Under the pieces are notes generated by a model. That model was not told the origin of the DNA and searched no databases. It was given only the letters and a program-made list of their open reading frames with translations. From Fructilactobacillus myrtifloralis (GTDB taxonomy: Bacteria > Bacillota > Bacilli > Lactobacillales > Lactobacillaceae), in NCBI RefSeq assembly GCF_024029335.1, contig NZ_CP097116.1, positions 1,240,001-1,304,000 on the forward strand: a stretch of DNA of 64,000 nt, given 5' to 3'. The stretch's first letter is position 1. The number at the start of each line of letters is the position of its first letter. The position numbers and the translations under genes were made by a program. Below are positions 24,701 to 34,441 of the stretch, one piece after another.

Positions 24701-24725
24701 AACAGACAATGAGGAGCTGTTGGAT

Positions 24726-25112
24726 ATGAGTGAAAAGGAATTAAGACGATCTTTAGCGGTCCTACCGATGGGAACGGTTATGAAGCTGACTTCGCTCACG
24801 GCTCGTCAGATTCGCTATTATGATGACAGTGGCTTAGTTAACTCGCAGCGGACGGAAAGTAATCGCCGGCTATACTCGTTAAATGATATTGACCGGATTC
24901 TAGAGGTTAAAGATTACCTAGATGAAGGGATGAACCTTGAACAGGTGAAACGAGTCTACGAGAAGCAACGCCAACGGTCATTGAAAAAGAGGGCGGCCAA
25001 GCAGCAAAGTGTCAGCGACCAAAAGGTTCGACAGTATTTGCGCAAAGACATTTTAAAAGCTGGTGGCTTAGATTCAAACAGCGATTCACAATTTAGACCA
25101 GGACAATTATAA
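24726..25112 (+). CDS. glnR: Nitrogen regulator GlnR (MerR family)
   Basis: A 128-residue MerR-type repressor. Near the start a helix-turn-helix reads KLTSLTARQIRYYDDSGLV, then RRLYSLNDIDRILEVKDYLDEGMNLEQVKR. The C-terminal tail is the region that senses feedback-inhibited glutamine synthetase in relatives. I place the start at ATG 24726, with GAGGAGC 8 nt upstream. The in-frame TTG at 24672 lies in the promoter itself. glnA follows after 13 nt, giving the autoregulated glnRA operon. Confidence 0.95.
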   Translation: MSEKELRRSLAVLPMGTVMKLTSLTARQIRYYDDSGLVNSQRTESNRRLYSLNDIDRILEVKDYLDEGMNLEQVKRVYEKQRQRSLKKRAAKQQSVSDQKVRQYLRKDILKAGGLDSNSDSQFRPGQL

Positions 25113-25125
25113 GAAGGAGTAAGGT

Positions 25126-26472
25126 ATGGATAAGACAACAGAATACACCCCGGATGACATTCGCAAAATGGTTAAGGACGAAGACGTCCGCTTTTTACGG
25201 TTGATGTTTACCGATTTATTAGGAACGGTCAAGAATGTTGAAGTGCCGATTAGTCAGTTAGACCAACTCCTTGCCGGTAAGTTAATGTTTGATGGCTCTT
25301 CAATCGATGGATTCGTGCGAATTGAAGAGAGTGATATGTACCTTCAACCTGATTTATCTACGTGGATGGTCTTTCCCTGGGGAGATGAGCACGGTAAAGT
25401 CGCACGCCTAACTTGTAGTGTGCACACCGCTGATGGTGAACAGTTTGCTGGTGATCCCCGGAACAATTTAATGCGGGTCTTAGACGAAATGAAAGAACTC
25501 GGATTTAGCGACTTTAACATTGGACCGGAACCAGAATTCTTCTTGTTTGAAATGGACGAAAACGGCCAACCAACGAAAAAACTGAATGACCACGGGAGTT
25601 ACTTTGACCTTGCTCCCATGGACTTAGCGGCTAACGTGCGGCGGGACATGGTACTTGAGTTAGAAAAAATGGGCTTTAACGTCGAAGCTTCCCACCACGA
25701 AGTTGCACCTGGTCAACATGAAATTGACTTTGAATACGATGACGCCATTCGGGCTGCCGATCACATTCAAACCTTCAAAATGGTGGTAAAAACAGTAGCA
25801 CGGCGGTACGGCTTATACGCTACTTTCATGCCAAAACCGTTGAATGGAGTTAATGGATCGGGGATGCACATGAACATGTCGCTCTTTGATCAAGACGGAA
25901 AGAACGCCTTCTTTGACGAAAATGGTCCGGAACAACTATCCCAAACGGCTTACTACTTCTTAGGGGGGCTATTGAAGCACGCGAAGGCCCTCACCGCCGT
26001 TTGTGATCCAACGGTTAACTCTTACAAACGACTTGTTCCTGGGTTTGAAGCCCCCGTATACATTGCATGGTCTGGAGCAAACCGGTCCCCAATGGTCCGG
26101 GTTCCAATTGCTCGAGGCAAAGGGACGCGGTTGGAGTTACGAAGCGTTGACCCGTCAGCTAACCCGTACCTAGCAATTGCGGCCATTCTAGCTGCCGGCT
26201 TAGACGGAATTAAAAACAAGATCACGCCAGACGATCCGATTGATCGCAACATCTACAGTATGGATGGGGAAGAATTGAAGCTGGATCACATTCAGAAGCT
26301 TCCTTCTACCTTGCACGATGCCTTGCAAAGTTACGCTGCCGATGACCTGATGAAAGACGCCATGGGTCCCCACATCTACCAAAACTTCTTAGATGCTAAG
26401 AACATGGAATGGTCGGCTTACAGTCAAAATGTATCGCAGTGGGAACGGAACCGTTACTTAGACATGTTGTAA
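25126..26472 (+). CDS. glnA: Glutamine synthetase type I
   Basis: It makes glutamine from glutamate, ammonia and ATP as a dodecamer. The 448 residues contain the GSI signatures FDGSSIDGF, the ATP site [10 protein letters not shown], and RSPMVRVP. The length and the lack of the adenylylation insertion indicate the GSI-alpha form of Firmicutes, controlled by feedback and by GlnR rather than by adenylylation. ATG 25126 follows AAGGAGTAAGG. It is the second gene of glnRA. Confidence 0.97.
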   Translation: MDKTTEYTPDDIRKMVKDEDVRFLRLMFTDLLGTVKNVEVPISQLDQLLAGKLMFDGSSIDGFVRIEESDMYLQPDLSTWMVFPWGDEHGKVARLTCSVHTADGEQFAGDPRNNLMRVLDEMKELGFSDFNIGPEPEFFLFEMDENGQPTKKLNDHGSYFDLAPMDLAANVRRDMVLELEKMGFNVEASHHEVAPGQHEIDFEYDDAIRAADHIQTFKMVVKTVARRYGLYATFMPKPLNGVNGSGMHMNMSLFDQDGKNAFFDENGPEQLSQTAYYFLGGLLKHAKALTAVCDPTVNSYKRLVPGFEAPVYIAWSGANRSPMVRVPIARGKGTRLELRSVDPSANPYLAIAAILAAGLDGIKNKITPDDPIDRNIYSMDGEELKLDHIQKLPSTLHDALQSYAADDLMKDAMGPHIYQNFLDAKNMEWSAYSQNVSQWERNRYLDML

Positions 26473-26480
26473 ACTGCTCG

Positions 26481-26509
26481 TTGAAAATTAAATTGGGTTA
26501 GCGTATAAT
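26481..26509 (+). promoter_or_regulatory. Promoter of dtpT
   Basis: TTGAAA (26481-26486) and TATAAT (26504-26509) are 17 bp apart. Confidence 0.85.
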
Positions 26510-26559
26510 TTTCTCTTAATTAGCACTTACAATAAGTTACTAATGAGGAGGTTATCAAT

Positions 26560-28032
26560 TTGGAAAAGCAACGTGACGTTGACCATGCATTCTTTGGTCA
26601 ACCAAAGGGATTGCAGTATCTAGCGGGAACTGAATTTTGGGAAAGATTTAGTTACTACGGGATGCGAGCCATTCTCTTGTACTACATGGTTTCTGCCGCG
26701 ACCCACGGTGGGTTAGGCTTATCGCAAACCACGGGTTTATCCATCATGTCGATCTACGGGGCGCTGGTATATCTGGCCTCGGTCTCGGGTGGTTACATTA
26801 GTGACCGCCTGTTAGGGAGTCGGAAAACGGTTTTCTGGGGTGGAGTGCTCATCATGCTTGGGCACATCGCTCTGGCGCTCCCAATTGGAATCGTTGGGCT
26901 GTTTACTTCAATTGCCCTCATTACCACGGGAACTGGATTTTTAAAGCCGAACATCTCTGATATGGTGGGGAACCTCTATTCAGAAACTGATCCGCGGCGG
27001 GAAAGTGCCTTTACGATTTTTACCTTTGCCATTAACTTTGGGGCCTTTATTGCTCCGTTTGTGTGTGGTTGGGGAGCCAATTCGTTTAGCTACCACTTAG
27101 GCTTTTCGTTTGCAGCGGTAGGAATGTTAATTGGATTAATCTTCTACTACTACGGTGGCAAGAAGTACCTTGGCAACGATGGATTGTTGCCAACCGATCC
27201 AATTCAGCGGACGGAATTAAACCGGATTTTGACCTGGGTCGGATTGGGCTTAGGGGCATTTGTGATTGTTTTAATCGTAATGCACGTCTTGCACGCCTTA
27301 ACCCTAGATAGTTTTGTGAGTGTTCTTAGTATCATTGCGCTGGTAACGCCGGTTGTATACTTCGTAGTGATGTTACGGAGCACCAAAATCACGAAGGTGG
27401 AACGCTCACGGGTGTGGGCCTACATCCCGCTCTTTATCGGGGCGTTAATCTTTTGGGCCATTGAAGAGTCAGGCTCGAGTATCTTAGCTAGTTTTGCCTT
27501 ACAGCAAACGAACAATAACCTTGGATGGTTGAAAATTGACCCGAGTTGGTACCAATCGTTAAACCCACTCTTCATCATGCTGTACACGCCCTTGTTTGTC
27601 TGGTTATGGACCAAACTAGGGACCCGGCAACCTAGTACACCGAAGAAGTTTGCGTACGGTCTCTTCTTTGCCGGAGCTTCCTTCCTTTTCATGGTAATTC
27701 CGTTGCTTTTGTTTGGCACCCACGCCAAGATCAACCCCCTCTGGTTGGTCGGCAGTTGGGCCATCATCGAAATTGGGGAAATGTTAATTTCTCCGATTGG
27801 GTTATCGGTAACGACCCGGTTAGCACCGAAGGCCTTTGCCTCCCAGATGCTTAGTTTGTGGTTCCTGGCTGATGCCGCGGGGCAGGCTGTGAACTCGCAA
27901 ATTGCTCGTTTCTATACTCCAGGGAACGAAATTGGATACTTTGCGGTGGTGGGAGCAGTGGCAGTACTGGCAAGTATTATTCTGCTGTTCTTCGTAAATC
28001 CCGTTGAAAAACTCATGGATGGAGTACGATAA
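26560..28032 (+). CDS. dtpT: Di-/tripeptide:proton symporter (POT/PTR family)
   Basis: A membrane transporter of 490 residues with about 14 predicted helices. The POT signature GTEFWERFSYYGMRAILLYY is near residues 23-42, and GTGFLKPN in the next helices is part of the family pattern. DtpT of Lactococcus brings in di- and tripeptides, which supply amino acids to auxotrophic lactic acid bacteria. PepC and other peptidases complete the use. TTG 26560 is preceded by GAGGAGG. A monocistronic unit with its own promoter and terminator. Confidence 0.94.
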   Translation: MEKQRDVDHAFFGQPKGLQYLAGTEFWERFSYYGMRAILLYYMVSAATHGGLGLSQTTGLSIMSIYGALVYLASVSGGYISDRLLGSRKTVFWGGVLIMLGHIALALPIGIVGLFTSIALITTGTGFLKPNISDMVGNLYSETDPRRESAFTIFTFAINFGAFIAPFVCGWGANSFSYHLGFSFAAVGMLIGLIFYYYGGKKYLGNDGLLPTDPIQRTELNRILTWVGLGLGAFVIVLIVMHVLHALTLDSFVSVLSIIALVTPVVYFVVMLRSTKITKVERSRVWAYIPLFIGALIFWAIEESGSSILASFALQQTNNNLGWLKIDPSWYQSLNPLFIMLYTPLFVWLWTKLGTRQPSTPKKFAYGLFFAGASFLFMVIPLLLFGTHAKINPLWLVGSWAIIEIGEMLISPIGLSVTTRLAPKAFASQMLSLWFLADAAGQAVNSQIARFYTPGNEIGYFAVVGAVAVLASIILLFFVNPVEKLMDGVR

Positions 28033-28039
28033 TGATGAC

Positions 28040-28071
28040 AAAAAAGTCCTAAATTTTTTAGGACTTTTTTT
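28040..28071 (+). terminator. Terminator after dtpT
   Basis: AAAAAAGTCCTAAA and TTTAGGACTTTTTTT form a perfect stem around a short T loop. Confidence 0.95.
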
Positions 28072-28080
28072 GATTTTTGC

Positions 28081-28109
28081 TTGACGCTGACCATGATTTT
28101 CGTTAATAT
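28081..28109 (+). promoter_or_regulatory. Promoter of tRNA-Tyr-tRNA-Gln
   Basis: TTGACG (28081-28086) and TAATAT (28104-28109) are 17 bp apart, about 40 nt before the first tRNA. Confidence 0.8.
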
Positions 28110-28150
28110 AATATATGTTGATTGGGTGATGTGAGTCACCTAGAGATGTC

Positions 28151-28233
28151 GGAGGGGTAGCGAAGTCTGGCTAAACGCGGCGGACTGTAAATCCGCTCCT
28201 TCGGGTTCGGTGGTTCGAATCCACTCCCCTCCA
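28151..28233 (+). tRNA. tRNA-Tyr(GTA)
   Basis: An 83-nt type II tRNA with a long variable arm. Acceptor GGAGGGG/CCCCTCC and anticodon GTA at 28187-28189. Confidence 0.97.
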
Positions 28234-28242
28234 TTTTATTAT

Positions 28243-28314
28243 TGGGCTATAGCCAAGTGGTAAGGCACCAGGTTTTGATCCTGGCATGCGCTGGTTCGAA
28301 CCCAGCTAGCCCAA
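28243..28314 (+). tRNA. tRNA-Gln(TTG)
   Basis: Cloverleaf with acceptor TGGGCTA/TAGCCCA and anticodon TTG at 28275-28277 in a CCAGG/CCTGG stem. It lies 9 nt after tRNA-Tyr. Confidence 0.97.
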
Positions 28315-28321
28315 CTAATTG

Positions 28322-28355
28322 ATACGACTGACTTGTTGTCAGTCGTATTTTTTTT
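28322..28355 (+). terminator. Terminator after tRNA-Gln
   Basis: ATACGACTGAC and GTCAGTCGTAT form an 11-bp perfect stem with a five-base loop and eight T residues. Confidence 0.96.
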
Positions 28356-28371
28356 AGAACCAGGAGGAATT

Positions 28372-29073
28372 ATGGGACTTCCAGTGTACATGCAAATTCA
28401 TGATGACCTTAAAGCACAGATTGAAAATGGGACGTGGCCGGTCGGGACCAGACTCCCCTCGGAACGGAAACTGGCTGAGCACTACCAGGTCAGTCGGATG
28501 ACCCTTCGGCAAGCCGTGGGGAGTTTGATTGAAGAGGGCTTGTTAAAACGGAAGGCGGGCTCTGGAACCTTTGTGACGAACCAAAAAATTCAAGAGCACA
28601 TGTCAGGCATTTCCAGCTTTACGGAAACGATGCGCTCCCAGGGCAAGCAACCGCGCAGTGAAACACTCTCCTATCGGATTGTCGAACCCACCTTTAAGGA
28701 AGCAGAGCAATTGGCACTAACCCCCACGGAACGGGTCCTGCGAATGGAACGGCTCCGCTATGGAGACGAGGAACCAATTTGTTTGGAAACCACGACGGTG
28801 GCTGCGCACTGGGTGCGGGATATGAGTCAAGCGGAAGTCACTGAATCGTTGTACCAGGCTATTTCAGCGCGGTGGGGCTTAGTCCCGGTTAATGCTCAGC
28901 AATACATCTCAGCGATTTTAGCGCAACCACAGACCGCTGAGTTACTGCAGATTCAACCTGGAGCTCCGATTTTAAAGTTAAAGCAGCTGTCTTATTTTGA
29001 AAACCAGCAGCCATTTGAATTTGTGGAAACACAGTATGCGGCCGAACGGTTTGAATTTTATCTGAAACAGTAA
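28372..29073 (+). CDS. GntR/HutC-family regulator with UTRA domain
   Basis: A 233-residue transcription factor. Residues about 3-70 are the winged helix of the GntR family (GTRLPSERKLAEHYQVSRMTLRQA, then GSGTFV). Residues 90-233 are a UTRA ligand domain with PxxxRVLRMERLRYGDEEPI and the common FVETQYAAERFEFY ending. HutC-type regulators usually sense sugar phosphates, amino sugars or histidine-related ligands; the ligand here is unknown. ATG 28372 lies 4 nt after AGGAGG. No carbohydrate gene is adjacent, so its targets are probably elsewhere. Confidence 0.92.
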   Translation: MGLPVYMQIHDDLKAQIENGTWPVGTRLPSERKLAEHYQVSRMTLRQAVGSLIEEGLLKRKAGSGTFVTNQKIQEHMSGISSFTETMRSQGKQPRSETLSYRIVEPTFKEAEQLALTPTERVLRMERLRYGDEEPICLETTTVAAHWVRDMSQAEVTESLYQAISARWGLVPVNAQQYISAILAQPQTAELLQIQPGAPILKLKQLSYFENQQPFEFVETQYAAERFEFYLKQ

Positions 29074-29123
29074 AAAGGAAGTTACTCGTGAGAGTTTCGA
29101 TTTTTTCTGGTGCGCGAAAAAAA

Positions 29124-29132
29124 TGGTAAAAT
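29124..29132 (+). promoter_or_regulatory. Extended -10 promoter of pncB-nadE
   Basis: TGGTAAAAT at 29124-29132 lies 42 nt before pncB. The -35 is not clear. Confidence 0.5.
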
Positions 29133-29173
29133 AGCGGTAATGAGATTATTCACAATTTTGGGGAGGAACAGAC

Positions 29174-30664
29174 ATGACAATGGTTGATGTTTCCGACAAC
29201 TTAACGCTGCATACTGATGATTACGAAATTAACATGATGGCAACTTACTTTGAAAAAGGAATGGCCGATCGGCACGCGGTATTTGAGGTTTATTTCCGCA
29301 AAATGCCGTTTGCAAACGGGTATGCAGTCTTTGCCGGCCTCGCCCATTTAATTGATTATTTGCAAAACATTCACTTTACGGACGCTGACATTGATTATTT
29401 ACGCGCTCGGGGTGATTATTCAGAGGCCTTTTTAGATTATTTAAAGCAGTTTCAATTTCACGGCACGTTGCGGTCCGCGCAAGAAGGCGATGTGGTGTTT
29501 AACAATGAGCCAATCGTTCAAGTCGAGGGGACGCTACCGGAGTGTCAACTGATTGAAACGGCGCTGTTAAACATCGTTAACTACCAAACGTTGATTGCCA
29601 CCAAGGCTGCTCGGATTCGGAGCGTTGCCGGGAGTGATCCATTGCTTGAGTTTGGGAGTCGACGGGCGCAGGAGGTTTCTGCCGCCATTTGGGGAACCCG
29701 AGCTGCCTACATTGGCGGCTTTGATGCTACGTCAAACGTACTGGCTGGCCGCAAGTTTGGCTTGCCGATTTCTGGGACCCATGCGCACTCACTGGTAGAA
29801 TCGTTTGGGAATGATTACGATGCCTTTAAGGCCTATGCAGAAACTCACCATGACTGTGTCTTTTTAGTTGATACGTTCGATACCCTTAAAAGTGGAGTTC
29901 CAGCGGCCTTACAGGTTGCCAAGGAAATGGGGGATCGCATTAATTTTCAGGGAGTCCGAATTGACTCGGGAGACATGGCCTACATCTCTAAAAAAGTACG
30001 GAAAATGCTTGACCAAGCGGGCTTTCCAACCGCTAAAATTTATGCTTCCAACGACCTGGATGAGCACACCATCAGTAGCTTGAAGATGCAACACGCGAAG
30101 ATCGACATCTGGGGGATTGGGACCAAAGTGATTACGGCCTTTGACCAACCCGCTCTAGGAGCAGTTTATAAACTAGTGTCCGTGGAAAATGAGCAGGGTA
30201 AGATGATTGATACCATCAAACTCTCCAATAACGCGGAGAAAGTTTCGACGCCCGGGAAAAAGCAGGTTTGGCGGATTACCGAACAGCAAGACGGGAAATC
30301 TGAGGGTGATTACGTGGCCTTGGCAACAGAAGATCCGCGGCGTGAAACGGAACTCTACATGTTTCACCCCCAATATACGTATATCAATAAAACGATTACG
30401 GACTTCGTTGCCGAACCACTTCTGCAAGATATTTTCCGGGATGGAAAGTTAGTCTACCAGCAACCGAGCTTAGTAGAGATCAAGAAACACGCTAACCAGG
30501 TCAAAGAATCACTCTGGCCGGAATATAAGCGGATGTTAAATCCGCAGGAGTATCCGGTTGATCTGTCAACGGCAGCTTGGGAAAATAAGATGAACTTAAT
30601 CAAGCAAATTCAACAGGGACAAGAAGCACGACTACAAACAAACCCAGAGGGGAGCACGGACTAA
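29174..30664 (+). CDS. pncB: Nicotinate phosphoribosyltransferase
   Basis: It converts nicotinate and PRPP to nicotinate mononucleotide at the entry of the Preiss-Handler route. The 496 residues carry DDYEINM near the start, EFGSRRAQ, the segment [21 protein letters not shown] leading to the active-site histidine motif GTHAHSLVE, and the RIDSGD phosphate site. It overlaps nadE by one base (TAATG), so the pair is translationally coupled. ATG 29174 is preceded by GGGGAGGAAC. Confidence 0.96.
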   Translation: MTMVDVSDNLTLHTDDYEINMMATYFEKGMADRHAVFEVYFRKMPFANGYAVFAGLAHLIDYLQNIHFTDADIDYLRARGDYSEAFLDYLKQFQFHGTLRSAQEGDVVFNNEPIVQVEGTLPECQLIETALLNIVNYQTLIATKAARIRSVAGSDPLLEFGSRRAQEVSAAIWGTRAAYIGGFDATSNVLAGRKFGLPISGTHAHSLVESFGNDYDAFKAYAETHHDCVFLVDTFDTLKSGVPAALQVAKEMGDRINFQGVRIDSGDMAYISKKVRKMLDQAGFPTAKIYASNDLDEHTISSLKMQHAKIDIWGIGTKVITAFDQPALGAVYKLVSVENEQGKMIDTIKLSNNAEKVSTPGKKQVWRITEQQDGKSEGDYVALATEDPRRETELYMFHPQYTYINKTITDFVAEPLLQDIFRDGKLVYQQPSLVEIKKHANQVKESLWPEYKRMLNPQEYPVDLSTAAWENKMNLIKQIQQGQEARLQTNPEGSTD

Positions 30665-31506
30665 TGAATGCAGAACAGCGTCACAAGCAGGCCGAAATTA
30701 TTGCGGCCCTGCGGGTTCAACCAACGATTTACCCGGCTACGGAAGTTCGCCGGAGCGTGGACTTTATGAAGGACTATCTCCGCCAGCACGACGGTCTACA
30801 CACGTTGGTATTAGGGATTTCGGGGGGACAAGATTCCACCTTAGCTGGAAAACTGAGTCAACAAGCAGTCCAAGAACTCCGGCAGGAAACGGGAGATTCC
30901 AACTATCAATTTATCGCGGTGCGGCTACCGTACGGAGAACAAGCGGATGAAGCCGATGCCATGGAGGCCATTGCCTTTATTGCCCCCGATCGCACCGAAC
31001 GGGTCAACATTCAGGTGGCAACGGATGCGATGGTGAGTGCCGTGCAGGCTAATGATGAAACGTTAACCGACTTTAACAAGGGGAACGTGAAGGCGCGCGA
31101 ACGGATGATTGCCCAGTTTGCAATTGCGGGCGCCCACCAGGGAGTAGTGGTTGGAACTGACCATGCGGCCGAAGCCGTAACCGGATTTTACACTAAGTTT
31201 GGCGATGGGGCCGCAGACATTACGCCCCTCTGGCGCCTGGATAAACGGCAGGGGAAAGCGTTACTAGCTTATCTAGGGGCTCCCGCTAAACTTCTGGATA
31301 AGACGCCGACGGCTGATCTAGAGGATGACCGGCCAGCGTTGCCAGATGAACAAGCCCTCGGGGTGACCTACCTAGAGATTGACGCCTTCTTGGAAGGCCA
31401 GGATGTGAGTGAACACGCTGCTGCTGTGATTGAAGACTGGTATGCTAAGACAGCGCACAAGCGCCACACTCCCATCACCGTGTACGATCAGTTTTGGAAA
31501 AAGTAA
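30664..31506 (+). CDS. nadE: NAD synthetase (ammonia type)
   Basis: It amidates nicotinate adenine dinucleotide to NAD. The 280-residue protein has the PP-loop [11 protein letters not shown] (about 46-56) and the adenylate-binding [19 protein letters not shown]. It lacks the glutaminase domain of longer NadE proteins, so it uses ammonia. Together with pncB it takes nicotinate to NAD via NadD, which is not in this window. Confidence 0.96.
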   Translation: MNAEQRHKQAEIIAALRVQPTIYPATEVRRSVDFMKDYLRQHDGLHTLVLGISGGQDSTLAGKLSQQAVQELRQETGDSNYQFIAVRLPYGEQADEADAMEAIAFIAPDRTERVNIQVATDAMVSAVQANDETLTDFNKGNVKARERMIAQFAIAGAHQGVVVGTDHAAEAVTGFYTKFGDGAADITPLWRLDKRQGKALLAYLGAPAKLLDKTPTADLEDDRPALPDEQALGVTYLEIDAFLEGQDVSEHAAAVIEDWYAKTAHKRHTPITVYDQFWKK

Positions 31507-31522
31507 ACAGTGGATGCCTTAC

Positions 31523-31552
31523 AAAAACTTCGTTAGGAATAGCGAAGTTTTT
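31523..31552 (+). terminator. Terminator after nadE
   Basis: AAAAACTTCG and CGAAGTTTTT form a 10-bp stem with a 10-base loop. Confidence 0.85.
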
Positions 31553-31578
31553 CATTTGCGCCCACAAGGGGAATGATG

Positions 31579-33756
31579 ATGGATCAAAAGTTAGTTAAAC
31601 AAGTAGTGGCAACCTTTCCTGACCTGGCATTGCCCGCGGCGCAACGAACGTTACGGTTGTTGGAGCAGGGCAATACCGTGCCCTTTATTGCCCGTTATCG
31701 CAAGGAACAAACTGGCAATCTGGATGAGGTGCAAATCAGGCACCTGCAGGATCGGTACCAACGGCAGGAGAAATTAGCGACACGCAGGCAGGAAGTGGTA
31801 ACGAAATTGACCGCGCAGGGGCACCTGACAAAGCGGTTACTCCAGCAGTTAGACCAGTCCACCACCTTACAACAGCTGGAGGATTTGTACTTACCGTACA
31901 AGCCTAAACGCCGGACCAAGGCGGAAGTTGCCAAGGAACAGGGCCTCGCACCGTTAGCTGCTCAGCTCCTCCAGTTTCCTGCCCAACCAGTTGCTACGCT
32001 CGCCCGTCCCTTTGTCGACCCGACGAAGGGGGTTTTAGATTCGGACACGGCTTTGGCCGGGGCACAAGCCATCATTAGTCAAAGCGTTTCCGACCGGCCT
32101 TCCTTTCGGGAGTGGATCAGAACTTTTACGTGGAAGCAGGGTCAACTGACGACGACCAAGAAAGCGACGGGCGGGCAGCAGGATGAGCGTCAGGTGTATG
32201 CTAACTACTATGATTTCACGGAGGACTTGGCGAAAGTGCCTGCTTACCGAGTGCTTGCAATTAACCGGGGCGAACGGGAAGCGGTACTACGGGTCAAAAT
32301 TACGGATGTAGAGAATTCCATTCAAAACTACCTCCGGTTTCACGTCATTGGTCAGCATGCAGGCCCGAGTGTGCACGTCGTTGAACAAGCACTGACAGTG
32401 GCTTATCGGCGCTATCTACGGCCGGCGCTCGAACGCGAACTCCGCCAACGACTGACCGAACGGGCCCAAACCCATGCGATTCAAGTGTTTGGCAATAATT
32501 TGTATCACTTATTGATGCAACCACCCCTTAAGGGGAAGGTGGTGATGGGGTTTGATCCGGCCTACCGGACGGGCTGTAAGTTAGCAATTCTGGATTCCCA
32601 GGGGCGATTGCTAGCCAAAGCAATTCTGGCAGCGACGCCACCAGCGACCGCGGAGCAACGCCAACAAGCAGCTGCAACGCTTCAACACTTGCTCACGAAG
32701 TATCACGTTGCAGTAATTGCGATTGGGAACGGAACGGCCTCACGGGAAGCTGAGCAATTTGTGGCGGCAGTGGTTGCCCAGTTCCCCACCCCCGTGCACT
32801 ACGTGATTGTGAATGAAGCCGGGGCGTCTGTTTATTCTGCGAGTGCAGTGGCCCGGGCGGAATTTCCAGAGCTACCCGTGGAGGAGCGGTCGGCGATTAG
32901 CATTGGTCGCCGGCTCCAAGATCCCCTGGCCGAATTAATTAAAATTGATCCCAAGGCGGTCGGAGTCGGCCAGTATCAGCACGACGTGGCCGAAACCCAG
33001 CTGGATGAGCAGTTGCAACGTGTTGTGGAAACCGTGGTTAATCAAGTCGGGGTCAATGTGAATACGGCTAGTCCCCAGCTCTTAGCCAGGATCTCCGGGC
33101 TAACGCCCGCGGTGGCAAACCAGATCGTGAGCTATCGTAACCAGCACGGAAAGTTTACGGAGCGCAATCAGTTACAACAGGTGAAGCGATTAGGTCCGAA
33201 AGCTTTTGAACAATCCGTGGGGTTTTTACGTATTATAGGAGGTCACAACCCATTCGATAATACTGATTTACATCCCGAAAGTTATCCGCTAGCCGGAGCC
33301 ATTTTGAACACCCTCGGAATTGCCAAGGCAGATTTAACTACGCAAGCCAGTCAAACCCGTCTCGCCCAGGGAAAGGTTTCCGAATTAGCCCACCAGCTGA
33401 ACCAATCGGAGACACAGATTCGGAGCGTTTTAGACGGGTTGCAGCATCCCGGTCGGGATTTACGGGACCAGATGCCCGCGCCGTTGCTCCGGGATGCCGT
33501 CGTCAAGTTGACTGATTTACGGGTGGGGATGCAACTGCAGGGCACCGTTCGCAACGTGACTGACTTCGGGGCGTTCGTTGACATTGGGGTGAAACAAGAT
33601 GGCTTAGTGCATATTTCGCACATGAAAGCCGGCTTTGTGGCAGATCCAGCCAGCGTGGTTGCAATCGGTGACATTGTGACCGTGTGGGTCATTGGCGTGG
33701 ATGAACAGCGGGGGCGAATTCAGTTATCGATGCTTGATCCACAAAAGGAGAGGTAA
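31579..33756 (+). CDS. tex: Tex-family transcription accessory protein
   Basis: A 725-residue nucleic-acid-binding protein. In order: the N-terminal Tex domain with PFIARYRKEQTGNLDE, and a YqgF/RuvC-like fold (about 320-460, GFDPAYRTGCKLAILD). A double helix-hairpin-helix follows (about 495-555, VNTASPQLLARISGLT), and a C-terminal S1 domain (about 645-720, GTVRNVTDFGAFVDIG). Tex proteins bind RNA and affect transcription. Three ATGs stand in a row (31573-31581); AGGGGA at 31567-31572 fits the third. sprT follows after 3 nt. Confidence 0.95.
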   Translation: MDQKLVKQVVATFPDLALPAAQRTLRLLEQGNTVPFIARYRKEQTGNLDEVQIRHLQDRYQRQEKLATRRQEVVTKLTAQGHLTKRLLQQLDQSTTLQQLEDLYLPYKPKRRTKAEVAKEQGLAPLAAQLLQFPAQPVATLARPFVDPTKGVLDSDTALAGAQAIISQSVSDRPSFREWIRTFTWKQGQLTTTKKATGGQQDERQVYANYYDFTEDLAKVPAYRVLAINRGEREAVLRVKITDVENSIQNYLRFHVIGQHAGPSVHVVEQALTVAYRRYLRPALERELRQRLTERAQTHAIQVFGNNLYHLLMQPPLKGKVVMGFDPAYRTGCKLAILDSQGRLLAKAILAATPPATAEQRQQAAATLQHLLTKYHVAVIAIGNGTASREAEQFVAAVVAQFPTPVHYVIVNEAGASVYSASAVARAEFPELPVEERSAISIGRRLQDPLAELIKIDPKAVGVGQYQHDVAETQLDEQLQRVVETVVNQVGVNVNTASPQLLARISGLTPAVANQIVSYRNQHGKFTERNQLQQVKRLGPKAFEQSVGFLRIIGGHNPFDNTDLHPESYPLAGAILNTLGIAKADLTTQASQTRLAQGKVSELAHQLNQSETQIRSVLDGLQHPGRDLRDQMPAPLLRDAVVKLTDLRVGMQLQGTVRNVTDFGAFVDIGVKQDGLVHISHMKAGFVADPASVVAIGDIVTVWVIGVDEQRGRIQLSMLDPQKER

Positions 33757-33759
33757 TTT

Positions 33760-34203
33760 ATGACAGACCAACAGCTCCAACACCTGGTAGAAGAGCTTTC
33801 CCAACGCTTTTTTCACCAGCCGTTTCGCCATCAAGCTTACTTTAATCGTCGCTTACAAACGACTGGGGGCCGGTATCATTTACGTTCTCATAATATTGAC
33901 ATTAATCCAAAGATGGCCCAGGATCAGGAGGTTTTGGTGGGAGTGATTAAACACGAGTTGGTCCACTACCACCTGCACCAACAGGGGGCCTCTGGGAAGC
34001 ATAATACGCCCGCCTTTAAGCAGTTATTGCAACGCGTGGGCGGGAGTCGCTATGCTCCCCGGTTATCACAAAACACGCGGTATCTGTATCAGTGTACGCA
34101 CTGTGGGCAAAAATATAATCGCCAACGTCGTTTAAACGTGAACCGCTATGTTTGTAGTCAGTGCCGGCATCCGTTACGCCTAGTTAAGCAGGCCGATTCG
34201 TAA
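33760..34203 (+). CDS. SprT-like zinc protein
   Basis: A 147-residue protein of the SprT-like family. The zinc metallopeptidase motif HELVHYH (about 66-72) and a C-terminal zinc ribbon with CTHC and CSQC pairs are both visible. Its cellular role in Firmicutes is not firmly known; eukaryotic Spartan proteases with this fold digest DNA-protein crosslinks. It is co-transcribed with tex (3-nt gap), a conserved pairing in lactobacilli and relatives. Confidence 0.9.
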   Translation: MTDQQLQHLVEELSQRFFHQPFRHQAYFNRRLQTTGGRYHLRSHNIDINPKMAQDQEVLVGVIKHELVHYHLHQQGASGKHNTPAFKQLLQRVGGSRYAPRLSQNTRYLYQCTHCGQKYNRQRRLNVNRYVCSQCRHPLRLVKQADS

Positions 34204-34210
34204 AAAGGAC

Positions 34211-34239
34211 TTGCATCTCTGCCTAATTCTTGCTATGAT
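34211..34239 (+). promoter_or_regulatory. Promoter of tRNA-Leu
   Basis: TTGCAT (34211-34216) and TATGAT (34234-34239) are spaced 17 bp. Confidence 0.8.
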
Positions 34240-34254
34240 AGTTATTGTTAATTC

Positions 34255-34340
34255 GCGGCCATGGCGGAATTGGCAGACGCGCAAGATTAAGGATCTTGTC
34301 GGGAGTTTTCCCGGTGGAAGTTCGAATCTTCTTGGCCGCA
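34255..34340 (+). tRNA. tRNA-Leu(AAG)
   Basis: An 86-nt type II tRNA with acceptor GCGGCCA/TGGCCGC and a long variable arm. The anticodon stem CAAGA/TCTTG is a perfect 5 bp. The seven-base loop TTAAGGA puts AAG at positions 34-36 (34289-34291), with G37 as usual for CUN-reading Leu tRNAs. A34 would be a substrate for deamination to inosine by TadA, whose gene lies at 62155. A casual reading as TAA needs a shifted loop and is not supported. Confidence 0.9.
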
Positions 34341-34343
34341 CTT

Positions 34344-34384
34344 AAAAAAGACGCTGGTGAATGTTAGTTCACCAGCGTCTTTTT
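34344..34384 (+). terminator. Terminator after tRNA-Leu
   Basis: AAAAAAGACGCTGGTGAA and TTCACCAGCGTCTTTTT form a long perfect stem with a six-base loop. Confidence 0.96.
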
Positions 34385-34404
34385 GGTTGGAAAAAATGAA
34401 GTAA

Positions 34405-34440
34405 AAAACAGGATAACCGTGAATTGGTTACCCTGTTTTA
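34405..34440 (-). terminator. Terminator of the LCP gene
   Basis: Read on the minus strand, AAAACAGGGTAACC pairs with GGTTATCCTGTTTT and a T run follows. It begins right after the LCP stop codon. Confidence 0.9.
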
Positions 34441-34441
34441 C

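Noticed and set aside
34255-34340. tRNA-Leu first read as TAA
   Set aside because: The 5-bp stem CAAGA/TCTTG fixes the loop as TTAAGGA and places AAG at 34-36, with G37.
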